The notes: generated by a model not told the origin, from the letters alone. Counted from the first letter of the stretch, positions 1 to 6,038 are shown. The stretch is 7,786 nucleotides of DNA from Paracoccaceae bacterium (GCA_019090405.1 JAHRVZ010000308.1:1-7786), one strand, 5' to 3'. Program-made: numbers and translations.

Positions 1-87
1 CTTTCTAGATATGAGTTGCAAGGATTTGCAGGAATTGCGCATATAGCAAAGCCACCTGCGCTTGTCGAGTCTTGGTGTTAGGCGTAA

Positions 88-92
88 AAGGA
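88..92 (+). promoter_or_regulatory. Ribosome binding site of the COQ9-family gene
   Basis: AAGGA ends 5 nt before the ATG at 98. It overlaps the alternative ATG at 92, so it argues for 98 as the true start. Confidence 0.5.
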
Positions 93-97
93 TGAAT

Positions 98-790
98 ATG
101 GACAATATTGCCGAACTTAAAATAAAACTGTTGGATGCCGCACTGGTACATGTGCCGTTTGCCGGCTGGTCCGAGGCGACGTTTGTCGACGCCATTGCAG
201 ACAGCGGTATGGATGAAGCGCTGGCGTGGTCGATCTGCCCGCGCGGGGTGGTCGATCTGGCACTGGCCTATCACACACGCGGTGACCAGATCATGCTGGA
301 CCGATTGGCGGCGGCTGATTTGACGGGGCTGAAATTCCGCGAGAAAATTGCGGCCAGCGTGCGGTTTCGGATCGAAGCGACGGCGGACAAAGAACTGGTG
401 CGCCGGGGCACGGTGCTGTTTGCGATGCCGAAATATCTGGCGGATGGCGCCGGGGCGATCTGGGGCACTTGCGGGCTGATCTGGGAAACCTTGGGCGACA
501 CATCGGATGATGTGAATTGGTACACAAAACGTATGACGTTGTCGGGGGTATATTCCTCGACGGTATTGTTTTGGCTTGGAGATGACACCCCGGGTTTTAG
601 CGCCACATGGGAATTTCTGGATCGGCGGATCGACAATGTGATGCAGATCGAAAAACTAAAGGCGCAGGTGAATGGCAACCCGCTGCTAAAGCCTTTGATG
701 GCCGGTCCGAACTGGCTATTGGGACAGGTCAAGGCACCCGTCAAATCCGACGAAATGGAGTTTCCGGGCACAATCAAGCCGCAGCAATAG
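98..790 (+). CDS. COQ9-family ubiquinone biosynthesis protein
   Basis: COQ9 proteins bind lipid and assist the COQ7-type hydroxylation step of ubiquinone synthesis at the membrane; this is known from mitochondria, and the role here is inferred from family. The 230-residue product has the family hallmarks: an N-terminal TetR-like helical part (about residues 1-60, with GWSEATF at 23-29) and the core COQ9 block at about 140-185, containing WYTKRMTLSGVYSSTVLFWLGD (split here: WYTKR 141-145, SSTVLFWLGD 153-162) and RRIDNVMQIEK at 176-186. The start at 98 is preferred because AAGGA (88-92) lies 5 nt before it. An in-frame ATG at 92 and a TTG at 62 are possible but have no well-placed ribosome binding site. 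No signal peptide or membrane helix is seen. The gene is followed after 77 nt by a quinone oxidoreductase on the same strand, so co-transcription is likely. Family assignment is firm; the exact start is less so. Confidence 0.9.
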   Translation: MDNIAELKIKLLDAALVHVPFAGWSEATFVDAIADSGMDEALAWSICPRGVVDLALAYHTRGDQIMLDRLAAADLTGLKFREKIAASVRFRIEATADKELVRRGTVLFAMPKYLADGAGAIWGTCGLIWETLGDTSDDVNWYTKRMTLSGVYSSTVLFWLGDDTPGFSATWEFLDRRIDNVMQIEKLKAQVNGNPLLKPLMAGPNWLLGQVKAPVKSDEMEFPGTIKPQQ

Positions 791-804
791 GCGTTGCTGA
801 CGCC
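790..804 (+). other. Small hairpin between COQ9 and quinone oxidoreductase genes
   Basis: GGCGT-TGCTG-ACGCC is a perfect 5-bp stem with a 5-nt loop that begins on the last base of the COQ9 stop codon. No T-run follows, so it does not look like an intrinsic terminator. It could stabilise or process a two-gene transcript, or be chance. Confidence 0.3.
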
Positions 805-856
805 GGAAAACCTAAACCCACAATCAACCCGATGCGCTAAAGCGGCGCGATGAAAC

Positions 857-860
857 AGGA
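857..860 (+). promoter_or_regulatory. Ribosome binding site of the quinone oxidoreductase gene
   Basis: AGGA lies 7 nt upstream of the ATG at 868. The in-frame ATG at 850 has no such element, so 868 is the better start. Confidence 0.6.
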
Positions 861-867
861 CTTTGTT

Positions 868-1857
868 ATGACCAAAACAATGCGCGCAGTGGAAATCACC
901 AACCCCGGTGGACCGGAAGTTTTGCAAATCTGTGAACGCCCTGTGCCTGAGGCAGGACATGGGCAAGTCGTTTTGAAAGTGGCATATGCCGGAGTTAATC
1001 GCCCGGATACGTTGCAGCGGGCCGGGTCGTATGCTCCGCCTGCCGGTGCCAGCGATCTACCGGGACTTGAAGCATCAGGCGAAGTTGTGGCCATTGGCGA
1101 CGGGGTAAGCGAATATGCAGTTGGCGATATGGTTTGTGCCCTGCTACCGGGCGGCGGATACGCCGAATATGTTGCGACTCCGGCCCGTCATTGCCTGCCG
1201 ATTCCCAAAGGTATGGGCCTGAAAGAGGCCGCCTGTCTGCCCGAGACCTATTTCACTGTCTGGACCAATGTGTTCATGCGCGGAGGGCTAAAGGCCGGCG
1301 AAAAGTTTCTGGTGCATGGTGGGTCCAGCGGAATTGGTACGACGGCGATTCAGTTGGCAAATGCCTTTGGCGCGCGTGTGTTCACCACGGCTGGATCGGC
1401 GGACAAATGTCAGGTCTGTCTGGAATTGGGCGCTGAACAGGCGATCAATTACCGTGACGACGATTTTGTCACCATGATGAAAGCAGTTGGCGGTGCGGAT
1501 GTGATTCTTGATATGGTCGGGGGTGACTACATCCCGCGCAACATCAAAGCCTTGGCAAATGACGGGCGGCTTGTGCAAATCGCGTTTTTGCAAGGTCCGG
1601 TGGTCGAGGTGAATTTCGTGATGCTGATGGTGCGTCGTTTGACAATTACCGGCAGCACCCTGCGCCCGCAAAGTGATCTGGCCAAGGCACAGATTGCCGA
1701 CGCCCTGCGTGAACAGGTCTGGCCGTTGCTTGAGGCAGGCAAAGTTGCGCCGGTGATGGACAGCGAGTTCGATTTCTCGGATGCGGCCAAGGCACATGCC
1801 CGGATGGAAGGATCAGGTCATATCGGCAAGATTGTCTTGAAGGTTGCAGGCGACTGA
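868..1857 (+). CDS. NAD(P)H quinone oxidoreductase, PIG3-type, zinc-independent MDR family
   Basis: This is a medium-chain dehydrogenase/reductase predicted to reduce quinones with NADPH in the cytosol. The 329-residue product has the GroES-like N-terminal domain (about 1-120, with AGVNRPDTLQRAG at 41-53 and PGLEASGEV at 65-73) and a Rossmann domain with the nucleotide loop VHGGSSGIGTTAIQLA at 149-164. The C-terminal part returns to the catalytic fold and ends near GHIGKIVLKV. The catalytic and structural zinc cysteines of alcohol dehydrogenases are absent, which is normal for the QOR branch. The pattern NRPDTLQRAG with CLPETYFTVWTNVF (123-136) fits the PIG3/TP53I3-like subgroup. ATG 868 is chosen over ATG 850 because of its ribosome binding site; the longer form would add six residues. 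It follows the COQ9-family gene by 77 nt and converges with the MFS gene downstream. The actual substrate cannot be told from sequence. Confidence 0.92.
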   Translation: MTKTMRAVEITNPGGPEVLQICERPVPEAGHGQVVLKVAYAGVNRPDTLQRAGSYAPPAGASDLPGLEASGEVVAIGDGVSEYAVGDMVCALLPGGGYAEYVATPARHCLPIPKGMGLKEAACLPETYFTVWTNVFMRGGLKAGEKFLVHGGSSGIGTTAIQLANAFGARVFTTAGSADKCQVCLELGAEQAINYRDDDFVTMMKAVGGADVILDMVGGDYIPRNIKALANDGRLVQIAFLQGPVVEVNFVMLMVRRLTITGSTLRPQSDLAKAQIADALREQVWPLLEAGKVAPVMDSEFDFSDAAKAHARMEGSGHIGKIVLKVAGD

Positions 1858-1905
1858 ACAGGTCACTGGCGTGCATTCCGAGCTGATCAGATACCGGGCC
1901 AGTCG

Positions 1906-3159
1906 CTATGTGTTTGATTTTTTGGTAAGGCGGCGAATTTCGGGGTTATTCCATCCGCCTACAACCGCGACGAAGGCCAAAACGGCCATGGCTGCAGCAA
2001 AGTAAAAGGGTAAACGTATATCCAGGCTCATCATGCTTCCGCCGATCAATGACATGATCCCACCGGCCAGTGTGAATACCGCTGTTGTAACCCCCATGAT
2101 CCAACCCTGATCGGCATCGCTAACGCTTCCTGAGAACAAGCCCAGAATTGTTGGATATGCGACGCCAAAAAAGAAGTAGAATATGAAAATCGGGATAAAA
2201 CACAGAATTGCATAGGGTGACAATGCGACGGCGAGACTGGCGAAAATCCATACAAAAACCGTCGCGCCAATGATCGTGCGTTTATCAACCCGCTTTTGAA
2301 TCGGTTTGACAAGAAACGTGCTTGAAAATGCCAGGGCAAACCCAATGACAAGCATTGCGGCACTCCCGCCAATGACCCCATATCCAAATGCGCTGGTCAG
2401 ATAGTTGTCGATAAAGACGTAAAAAGTCACGTTGGACAGCATTAAAAGGCAATAGGCTGGCATCAGACGCATGACCGTAGAATGTCTGGTGATTTCCCAG
2501 ATGTCGGTGACAATGTCGGACGGGCGAAACTTGTAAGGAATGCGCTCTTTTCGAATGTCATCGAAGAAGAAGATAACCAGCATCATGGCAATCGCGACCA
2601 GTACCAGTGCCCCATAAAACGGAGTTTCAAATGTTGCGATGCTTCCCAGCAGGTTCTTGTCGGACAAAACCGCACCAATGACCGGACCAAGGACCAGCCC
2701 AAAGCTAACGCCGGTAATGATATATCCCATGTTCCGGTCGCGTTCAGCGGCATCTGCGCTTCCATCAATCATCGCCGCCTGTGCGATGGGTTGGTTCCCG
2801 GCAGTAAACCCGGTAATCGCACGACCCAAAACCATCAGCCACAGGTTCGAAGTCATCAAGGCCACAATCGTTATTACATAACCAATCAATGCCCCGGAAA
2901 GGCAGATCAACAGAGCATTTTTTCGCCCAATCGCGTCAGACAGTTTTGAAAGGTACATGACCCCGAAAAACCATGACAGGAAAAAGATGCCAATTACCAA
3001 ACCAAAATCAAAATGCCGCACCGCGTCGGAGGTGTCTTTGGGCAGAAACCCTGAATCTGCCTCCATAATCAGGCTGTTAAGTATGGGAAAAACCAGCCCC
3101 TGACCCAGCAGGTCAACAAAAACGACGAAAAGAAGTGCAAGTTTTGCTGAAAATTTCAT
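1906..3159 (-). CDS. MFS transporter, DHA1/TetA-like drug:proton antiporter family
   Basis: The 417-residue product is a 12-helix inner-membrane transporter of the major facilitator superfamily. Helix 1 carries FVDLLGQGLVFP (14-25), as in the D1 region of TetA-like antiporters. The helix 2-3 loop holds the motif A remnant LSKLSDAIGRK (70-80), helix 4 the conserved Arg of motif B in LGRAITGFTAG (111-121), and helix 5 the antiporter motif C in GVSFGLVLGPVIGA (150-163). A charged central loop (about 200-228) separates the two halves. These motifs point to export by proton antiport, but the substrate (drug, metabolite or other) is not readable. The ribosome binding site is weak (GAGA, 5 nt before the ATG). 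The gene is monocistronic by appearance: it converges with the quinone oxidoreductase and lies 215 nt downstream of the RNase T2 gene. Its base composition is lower in GC than the flanking genes. Confidence 0.9.
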   Translation of the reverse strand: MKFSAKLALLFVVFVDLLGQGLVFPILNSLIMEADSGFLPKDTSDAVRHFDFGLVIGIFFLSWFFGVMYLSKLSDAIGRKNALLICLSGALIGYVITIVALMTSNLWLMVLGRAITGFTAGNQPIAQAAMIDGSADAAERDRNMGYIITGVSFGLVLGPVIGAVLSDKNLLGSIATFETPFYGALVLVAIAMMLVIFFFDDIRKERIPYKFRPSDIVTDIWEITRHSTVMRLMPAYCLLMLSNVTFYVFIDNYLTSAFGYGVIGGSAAMLVIGFALAFSSTFLVKPIQKRVDKRTIIGATVFVWIFASLAVALSPYAILCFIPIFIFYFFFGVAYPTILGLFSGSVSDADQGWIMGVTTAVFTLAGGIMSLIGGSMMSLDIRLPFYFAAAMAVLAFVAVVGGWNNPEIRRLTKKSNT

Positions 3160-3374
3160 GTTTTTCTCGCTGTTTTATCAGTGCATGAATTTATTGCTCT
3201 ACCTTTGGCCACGGCCTAGTAAGTTGTTATTCTGAAAGGGGACGGCTTTTGTAAATAATCTGTTCAAAGTGCGCGCTTCATTTGCCTGTATGATTGCAGA
3301 GGAACCCTCATTCGGCAAGTTTTGAGTTCTGAATTAGTCCTCGAATGCGATTTGTTTTGGTTGGGAACTGCCAG
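3160..3374. other. 215-nt intergenic region between RNase T2 and MFS genes
   Basis: This is the longest gene-free stretch. It is AT-rich compared with the flanking genes. Apart from the candidate MFS promoter and the GGCC-AC-GGCC inverted repeat at 3207-3216, it has an 11-bp palindrome AACTGCCAGTT (3366-3376) that overlaps the RNase T2 stop codon. No T-run follows it on the minus strand, so it is not a clear terminator. No small gene with a ribosome binding site was found. Confidence 0.5.
3226..3255 (-). promoter_or_regulatory. Candidate sigma70-type promoter of the MFS gene
   Basis: Read on the minus strand, TTTACA (3250-3255) is followed after 18 nt by AATAAC (3226-3231). These match the consensus at 5 of 6 and 4 of 6 positions. 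Transcription would start near 3219, giving a leader of about 60 nt. The spacer is one base over the optimum. A GGCC-AC-GGCC inverted repeat (3207-3216) lies just downstream of the predicted start and could be an operator or chance. Confidence 0.4.
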
Positions 3375-4004
3375 TTACCGAACAGGAGTAAACAGCGCAT
3401 CCTGCATCTTGCAGTCGCGTATTACATCAGCGCCGCAAGGCACCGGCGTCAGGTCTTTGGACAAACACAATCGCGCCTCTTCGATATAGCCGCTGTTGCA
3501 GGTGATCGTTAGCATATCGGGTTGCCACGCCGTATTGGCCCGCAAAAACGCATTCTCGATCACTTGGGCGGGTAATGCCACCTCTTGCGTCAGATTTCGG
3601 AGCACCTGCGGGCGATTGACCAACTCATAGGCTTGCCGCGACAGTGCGTAATAATCGGCTGCCGATAGTCCGGAACAGGTGCCGTGTTTCTTCCACTGAT
3701 GCCACGCCAACCCGCTGCTGCCTGCGATATCGGCTATCGCAGCGGTCATGCCGCGCGACGGGGCACGTTCGGCGGTTTTGCAATATGATGGCCAGCCACG
3801 GTGATACTGCGGCCAAAGCCCGTGCAATATCCATCCATGGTCGTGGCGCGCGTCACACTGATCAGACGCGCGCGCGTCACCTTCGCGGGCACACCAGTTT
3901 GGCGACCAGCTAAGTGCCAGCACATAATAGTCGAATTGTCCGGGCTTTTCCCCATCTGCCAATGCTGGCAGGGCGGTCAGTATCCAGATCAGCAGCCAAC
4001 GCAT
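3375..4004 (-). CDS. Secreted ribonuclease T2 family protein
   Basis: RNase T2 enzymes cleave single-stranded RNA through a 2',3'-cyclic phosphate and usually act in the periplasm or outside the cell. The 209-residue product starts with a short signal peptide (MRWLLIWILTALPALA, probable cleavage after Ala16). The CAS1 box HGLWPQY (61-67) holds the first catalytic His, and the CAS2 box WHQWKKHGTC (101-110) holds Lys106 and His107. Eight cysteines (38, 50, 75, 110, 169, 180, 190, 198) would allow four disulfides, in line with export. One oddity: the CAS2 consensus is HEWxKHG, and the Glu that helps polarise the phosphate is Gln103 here. The start is supported by AAGGA 9 nt upstream. The gene is divergent from trcR. 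Family certain; full activity not certain because of Gln103. Confidence 0.93.
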   Translation of the reverse strand: MRWLLIWILTALPALADGEKPGQFDYYVLALSWSPNWCAREGDARASDQCDARHDHGWILHGLWPQYHRGWPSYCKTAERAPSRGMTAAIADIAGSSGLAWHQWKKHGTCSGLSAADYYALSRQAYELVNRPQVLRNLTQEVALPAQVIENAFLRANTAWQPDMLTITCNSGYIEEARLCLSKDLTPVPCGADVIRDCKMQDALFTPVR

Positions 4005-4032
4005 TCTGCTCTTTCCTTATTGTGTTTGCCCT

Positions 4033-4060
4033 ACTATATAGGCGCCAAGTTCCCCGACAA
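4033..4060 (-). promoter_or_regulatory. Candidate sigma70-type promoter of the RNase T2 gene
   Basis: On the minus strand TTGTCG (4055-4060) and TATAGT (4033-4038) are separated by 16 nt. Transcription would start near 4026, leaving about 20 nt before the ATG with a ribosome binding site (AAGGA, 4014-4018 on the complement). Spacing and position are good, but no experimental support exists. Confidence 0.5.
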
Positions 4061-4070
4061 CGGAAACCCG

Positions 4071-4085
4071 CTCTGAGCCTCAGAG
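4071..4085. repeat. Perfect 15-bp palindrome in the trcR / RNase T2 divergent region
   Basis: CTCTGAG-C-CTCAGAG has two 7-bp arms around one central base. It lies 67 nt upstream of the trcR start and just upstream of the candidate RNase T2 -35 element. It could be a binding site for a dimeric regulator. As RNA of the trcR leader it would form a 5-bp stem with a 5-nt loop. Its left arm end also pairs with AGGCTC at 4100-4105 (GAGCCT at 4075-4080), giving an alternative fold. Confidence 0.6.
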
Positions 4086-4108
4086 TTGCCTGCAAAGCCA
4101 GGCTCCGG

Positions 4109-4136
4109 GGAAGATATGTGTTGTGGAAGATATGTG
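4109..4136 (+). repeat. 12-bp direct repeat just upstream of the trcR ribosome binding site
   Basis: GGAAGATATGTG occurs at 4109-4120 and again, without mismatch, at 4125-4136, separated by TTGT (period 16). The second copy ends 3 nt before the AGGAG of trcR. A tandem binding site or a small slippage duplication would both explain it. Confidence 0.75.
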
Positions 4137-4139
4137 ATT

Positions 4140-4144
4140 AGGAG
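4140..4144 (+). promoter_or_regulatory. Ribosome binding site of trcR
   Basis: AGGAG lies 8 nt before the ATG at 4153. It is the strongest ribosome binding site in the window and fixes the trcR start. An in-frame ATG at residue 6 has none. Confidence 0.8.
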
Positions 4145-4152
4145 ACAAGCCA

Positions 4153-4917
4153 ATGGCAACACCAATTATGGCCAAAGCGACCGCAGTATGGCTGGTGGAC
4201 AATACGACGATCAGTTTCAAGCAGATTGCCGATTTCGTCGAGATGCATGAACTCGAAGTTCAGGGCATTGCCGATGGCGATGTGGCAACCGGCGTCAAAG
4301 GCTTTGATCCGATCAGCAATAACCAGCTGACCCAAGAAGAAATCGACGCGGCGCAAGACAATCCTTTGCACAAGCTGAAGCTAAAGTTTTATGCCGCCGC
4401 ATCCGGCGAAGAGCGTCGTCGTGGTCCGCGTTACACGCCCCTGTCAAAACGACAGGATCGGCCTGCGTCCATTCTGTGGCTTGTCAAATTCCACCCTGAA
4501 CTGACGGACGGTCAGATTTCGAAACTGGTAGGGACCACCAAGCCAACCATTCAGGCGATTCGCGAACGCACCCATTGGAACATTTCCAACATTCAGCCGA
4601 TTGATCCGGTGGCATTGGGGCTGTGTAAACAGTCCGAACTGGATGCTATCGTGCAAAAGGCAGCTGCGAAGAAAGCAGCCGAAGGCGAGTTGATGAGCGA
4701 TGACGAGCGTCGCAAACTGGTCAGCACCGAACAATCGCTGGGTATGTCGGCAGAACCCAAAGTGCCAACTGCAATTGAGGGTCTTGAGACGTTCACCTTG
4801 TCCGGAGACAGCGACGAGAACGAACCAAAAGATGCCGATGAAATCATTGATGCCGACAGCTTGTTCAACCTTCCCGCTGGGGATGGTGACGACGAGGACG
4901 ACAAACCCGCATCGTAA
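4153..4917 (+). CDS. trcR: DUF1013 family cell-cycle transcriptional regulator TrcR
   Basis: DUF1013 proteins are an alphaproteobacterial family. The Caulobacter member, TrcR, associates with RNA polymerase and controls cell-cycle promoters; this role is transferred by family. The 254-residue product has a conserved N-terminal block (about 8-52, AVWLVDNTTISFKQIADFVEMH region, helix-turn-helix-like). A basic stretch EERRRGPRYTPLSKRQDRP follows at 86-104, then a second helix-turn-helix-like segment at 104-142 (LTDGQISKLVGTTKPTIQAIRER within it). A lysine/alanine-rich helix comes at 166-177. The C-terminal tail (about 215-254) is very acidic and likely disordered, ending in DGDDEDDKPAS. It is monocistronic, divergent from RNase T2 and convergent with recR. 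A leader with a palindrome and a direct repeat precedes it. No plus-strand promoter could be recognised with confidence. Confidence 0.85.
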   Translation: MATPIMAKATAVWLVDNTTISFKQIADFVEMHELEVQGIADGDVATGVKGFDPISNNQLTQEEIDAAQDNPLHKLKLKFYAAASGEERRRGPRYTPLSKRQDRPASILWLVKFHPELTDGQISKLVGTTKPTIQAIRERTHWNISNIQPIDPVALGLCKQSELDAIVQKAAAKKAAEGELMSDDERRKLVSTEQSLGMSAEPKVPTAIEGLETFTLSGDSDENEPKDADEIIDADSLFNLPAGDGDDEDDKPAS

Positions 4918-4941
4918 TTCATTTTAGACATGCGGCTGGCA

Positions 4942-4955
4942 GTCTGCATACAGAC
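4942..4955. other. Hairpin in the trcR-recR convergent gap
   Basis: GTCTG-CATA-CAGAC is a perfect 5-bp stem with a 4-nt loop, 25 nt after the trcR stop. No T-run follows on either strand, so a terminator role is only a guess. The rest of this 109-nt gap holds one more dyad (5000-5010). Confidence 0.3.
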
Positions 4956-4999
4956 GCAGGATCTGGCTTCAAAGGGCGGGTTCGGCCGTCTGTCGTGCT

Positions 5000-5010
5000 G
5001 ACACAGTGTC
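5000..5010. other. Short palindrome downstream of recR
   Basis: GACAC-A-GTGTC is an 11-bp palindrome between the convergent recR and trcR stops. TGTC at 4991-4994 can pair with its left arm as an alternative. No T-run is present. It may be part of a factor-dependent termination region, or chance. Confidence 0.25.
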
Positions 5011-5026
5011 GAACGGGGTTTCTAGG

Positions 5027-5620
5027 CTAAAGCTCTTTGCGCGCGTTCAGGGCGGCGATGATGGTGCCGTCGTCCAGATAGTCCAGTTCTCCGCCAATTG
5101 GCACGCCTTGTGCCAGCGTGGTCAACTGGGCGCGTCCCTCAAGTAGGTCGGCGATATAATGGGCGGTGGTTTGACCATCGACAGTGGCATTCAGGGCCAA
5201 TATCACTTCGGTAATGTTCTCACTTTCAACGCGGTCAATTAGACGGGGAATGCGCAACTCTTCGGGGCCAACTGCGTCTAGTGCCGACAAAGTGCCGCCT
5301 AAAACGTGATATCGGCCTTTGAACACGCCTGACCGCTCCATCGCCCACAGATCCGCAACATCCTCGACCACGCAAAGCACACCAATCGCGCGCTTTTCGC
5401 TTTCGCAAATGTCGCAAATGTCCGTGGTGCCGACATTGCCGCAATTCAGGCATTCGCGCGCGGTTTCGGCCACCGTCTGCATGACGTCAGCCAGCGGAAT
5501 CAAAAGCAAGGCCCGTTTGCGGATCAGATGCAGCACGGCGCGACGCGCCGAGCGCGGGCCAAGACCGGGCATTTTGGCCATCAACTCAATCAGGTTCTCG
5601 ATGTCGCCAGTGCTGCTCAA
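5027..5620 (-). CDS. recR: Recombination mediator RecR
   Basis: RecR works with RecO (and RecF) to load RecA on SSB-coated DNA at gaps. The 197-residue product matches the usual length (about 200). Domains in order: helix-hairpin-helix (about 8-32, MPGLGPRSARRA at 17-28), a four-cysteine zinc finger (C57, C60, C69, C72), a Toprim domain (about 79-175, with Glu86, YHVLGG at 104-109 and DGQTTAHYI at 148-156), and the C-terminal ring-contact motif GVPIGGELDYLDDGT. The start is a TTG codon. The next in-frame ATG, at residue 14, would delete part of the helix-hairpin-helix, and no good ATG or GTG exists upstream. No strong ribosome binding site is seen. It is the last gene of dnaX-ybaB-recR, 40 nt after ybaB. 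Confidence 0.96.
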   Translation of the reverse strand: MSSTGDIENLIELMAKMPGLGPRSARRAVLHLIRKRALLLIPLADVMQTVAETARECLNCGNVGTTDICDICESEKRAIGVLCVVEDVADLWAMERSGVFKGRYHVLGGTLSALDAVGPEELRIPRLIDRVESENITEVILALNATVDGQTTAHYIADLLEGRAQLTTLAQGVPIGGELDYLDDGTIIAALNARKEL

Positions 5621-5660
5621 CGGTCGGCTTTCTGTGCTTTCTAATGCGTGGTTCGGTTCG

Positions 5661-6005
5661 TCAGAACGGAAGTTTCATATCCTTTGGCAGCCCCATATCG
5701 TCGGTCAGTCTGCCCATTTCTTCCTGGGCTTTGTCTGATGCTTTCATCTGTGCATCTTTAACCGCTGCGAGGATCAGGTCTTCGACCACTTCTTTATCGT
5801 CACTGTTGAAAATTGACGGATCAATATCCAAAGACTTAAGTTCGCCTTTACAGGTGCAGGTGGCTTTGACAAGACCGGCGCCGGATTCACCGGTAACGAC
5901 AGTGTTATGCATGTCTTCCTGCATTTCTGTCATCTTGGTCTGCATTTCCTGTGCAGCCTTCATCATTTTTGCCATATCGCCAAGACCGCCTAGTCCTTTA
6001 AGCAT
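5661..6005 (-). CDS. ybaB: YbaB/EbfC family nucleoid-associated protein
   Basis: YbaB/EbfC proteins are small dimeric DNA-binding proteins that coat the nucleoid. The gene nearly always sits between dnaX and recR, as here. The 114-residue product has a Met/Lys/Gln-rich N-terminal helix (about 8-33, with a regular spacing of methionines), a short beta sheet (about 35-62, VVTGESGAGLVKA and SLDIDPSIF), and a C-terminal helical tail ending DMGLPKDMKLPF. Length is typical. The start ATG has AGGAG 7 nt upstream (6013-6017 on the complement). One detail: the beta strand reads ATCTCKGELK (residues 49-58), with two cysteines, where family members I recall carry small or hydrophobic residues. Confidence 0.95.
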   Translation of the reverse strand: MLKGLGGLGDMAKMMKAAQEMQTKMTEMQEDMHNTVVTGESGAGLVKATCTCKGELKSLDIDPSIFNSDDKEVVEDLILAAVKDAQMKASDKAQEEMGRLTDDMGLPKDMKLPF

Positions 6006-6012
6006 CCGTAAT

Positions 6013-6017
6013 CTCCT
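6013..6017 (-). promoter_or_regulatory. Ribosome binding site of ybaB
   Basis: AGGAG on the minus strand, 7 nt before the ybaB ATG. It contrasts with recR, which has none this good. Confidence 0.7.
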
Positions 6018-6038
6018 GATCGGGAATAAGTTTAAAGA

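Noticed and set aside
1..81. Open frames entering from the left edge (ending at 46 and 81 on plus)
   Set aside because: Too short and without recognisable sequence; an upstream gene tail cannot be shown or excluded.
271..966. 231-codon open frame on the minus strand across the COQ9 gene and the start of the quinone oxidoreductase
   Set aside because: It is antisense to two well-recognised genes, has no recognisable domain and is of a kind expected in GC-rich coding DNA.
1288..1797. 169-codon open frame on the minus strand inside the quinone oxidoreductase
   Set aside because: Shadow of a firm gene; the translation is His/Arg/Cys-rich without any family motif.
1858..1905. Terminator between the convergent quinone oxidoreductase and MFS genes
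   Set aside because: Only ACTGG/CCAGT arms with a very long loop and an 8-bp CTGATCAG palindrome were found; no compact stem with a T-run.
2482..2949. 155-codon open frame on the plus strand inside the MFS gene
   Set aside because: Antisense to transmembrane coding sequence; the product is unusually Asn/Gln/His-rich, as expected from a complementary frame.
3801..4076. 91-codon plus-strand frame extending from the RNase T2 gene into the intergenic region
   Set aside because: Mostly antisense to the RNase T2 gene and ends inside the palindrome; no ribosome binding site or motif.
4116..4137. Upstream ATG codons in the trcR leader, including an ATG-TGA pair at 4132-4137
   Set aside because: No ribosome binding site is placed for them; they arise from the 12-bp repeat and probably are not translated.
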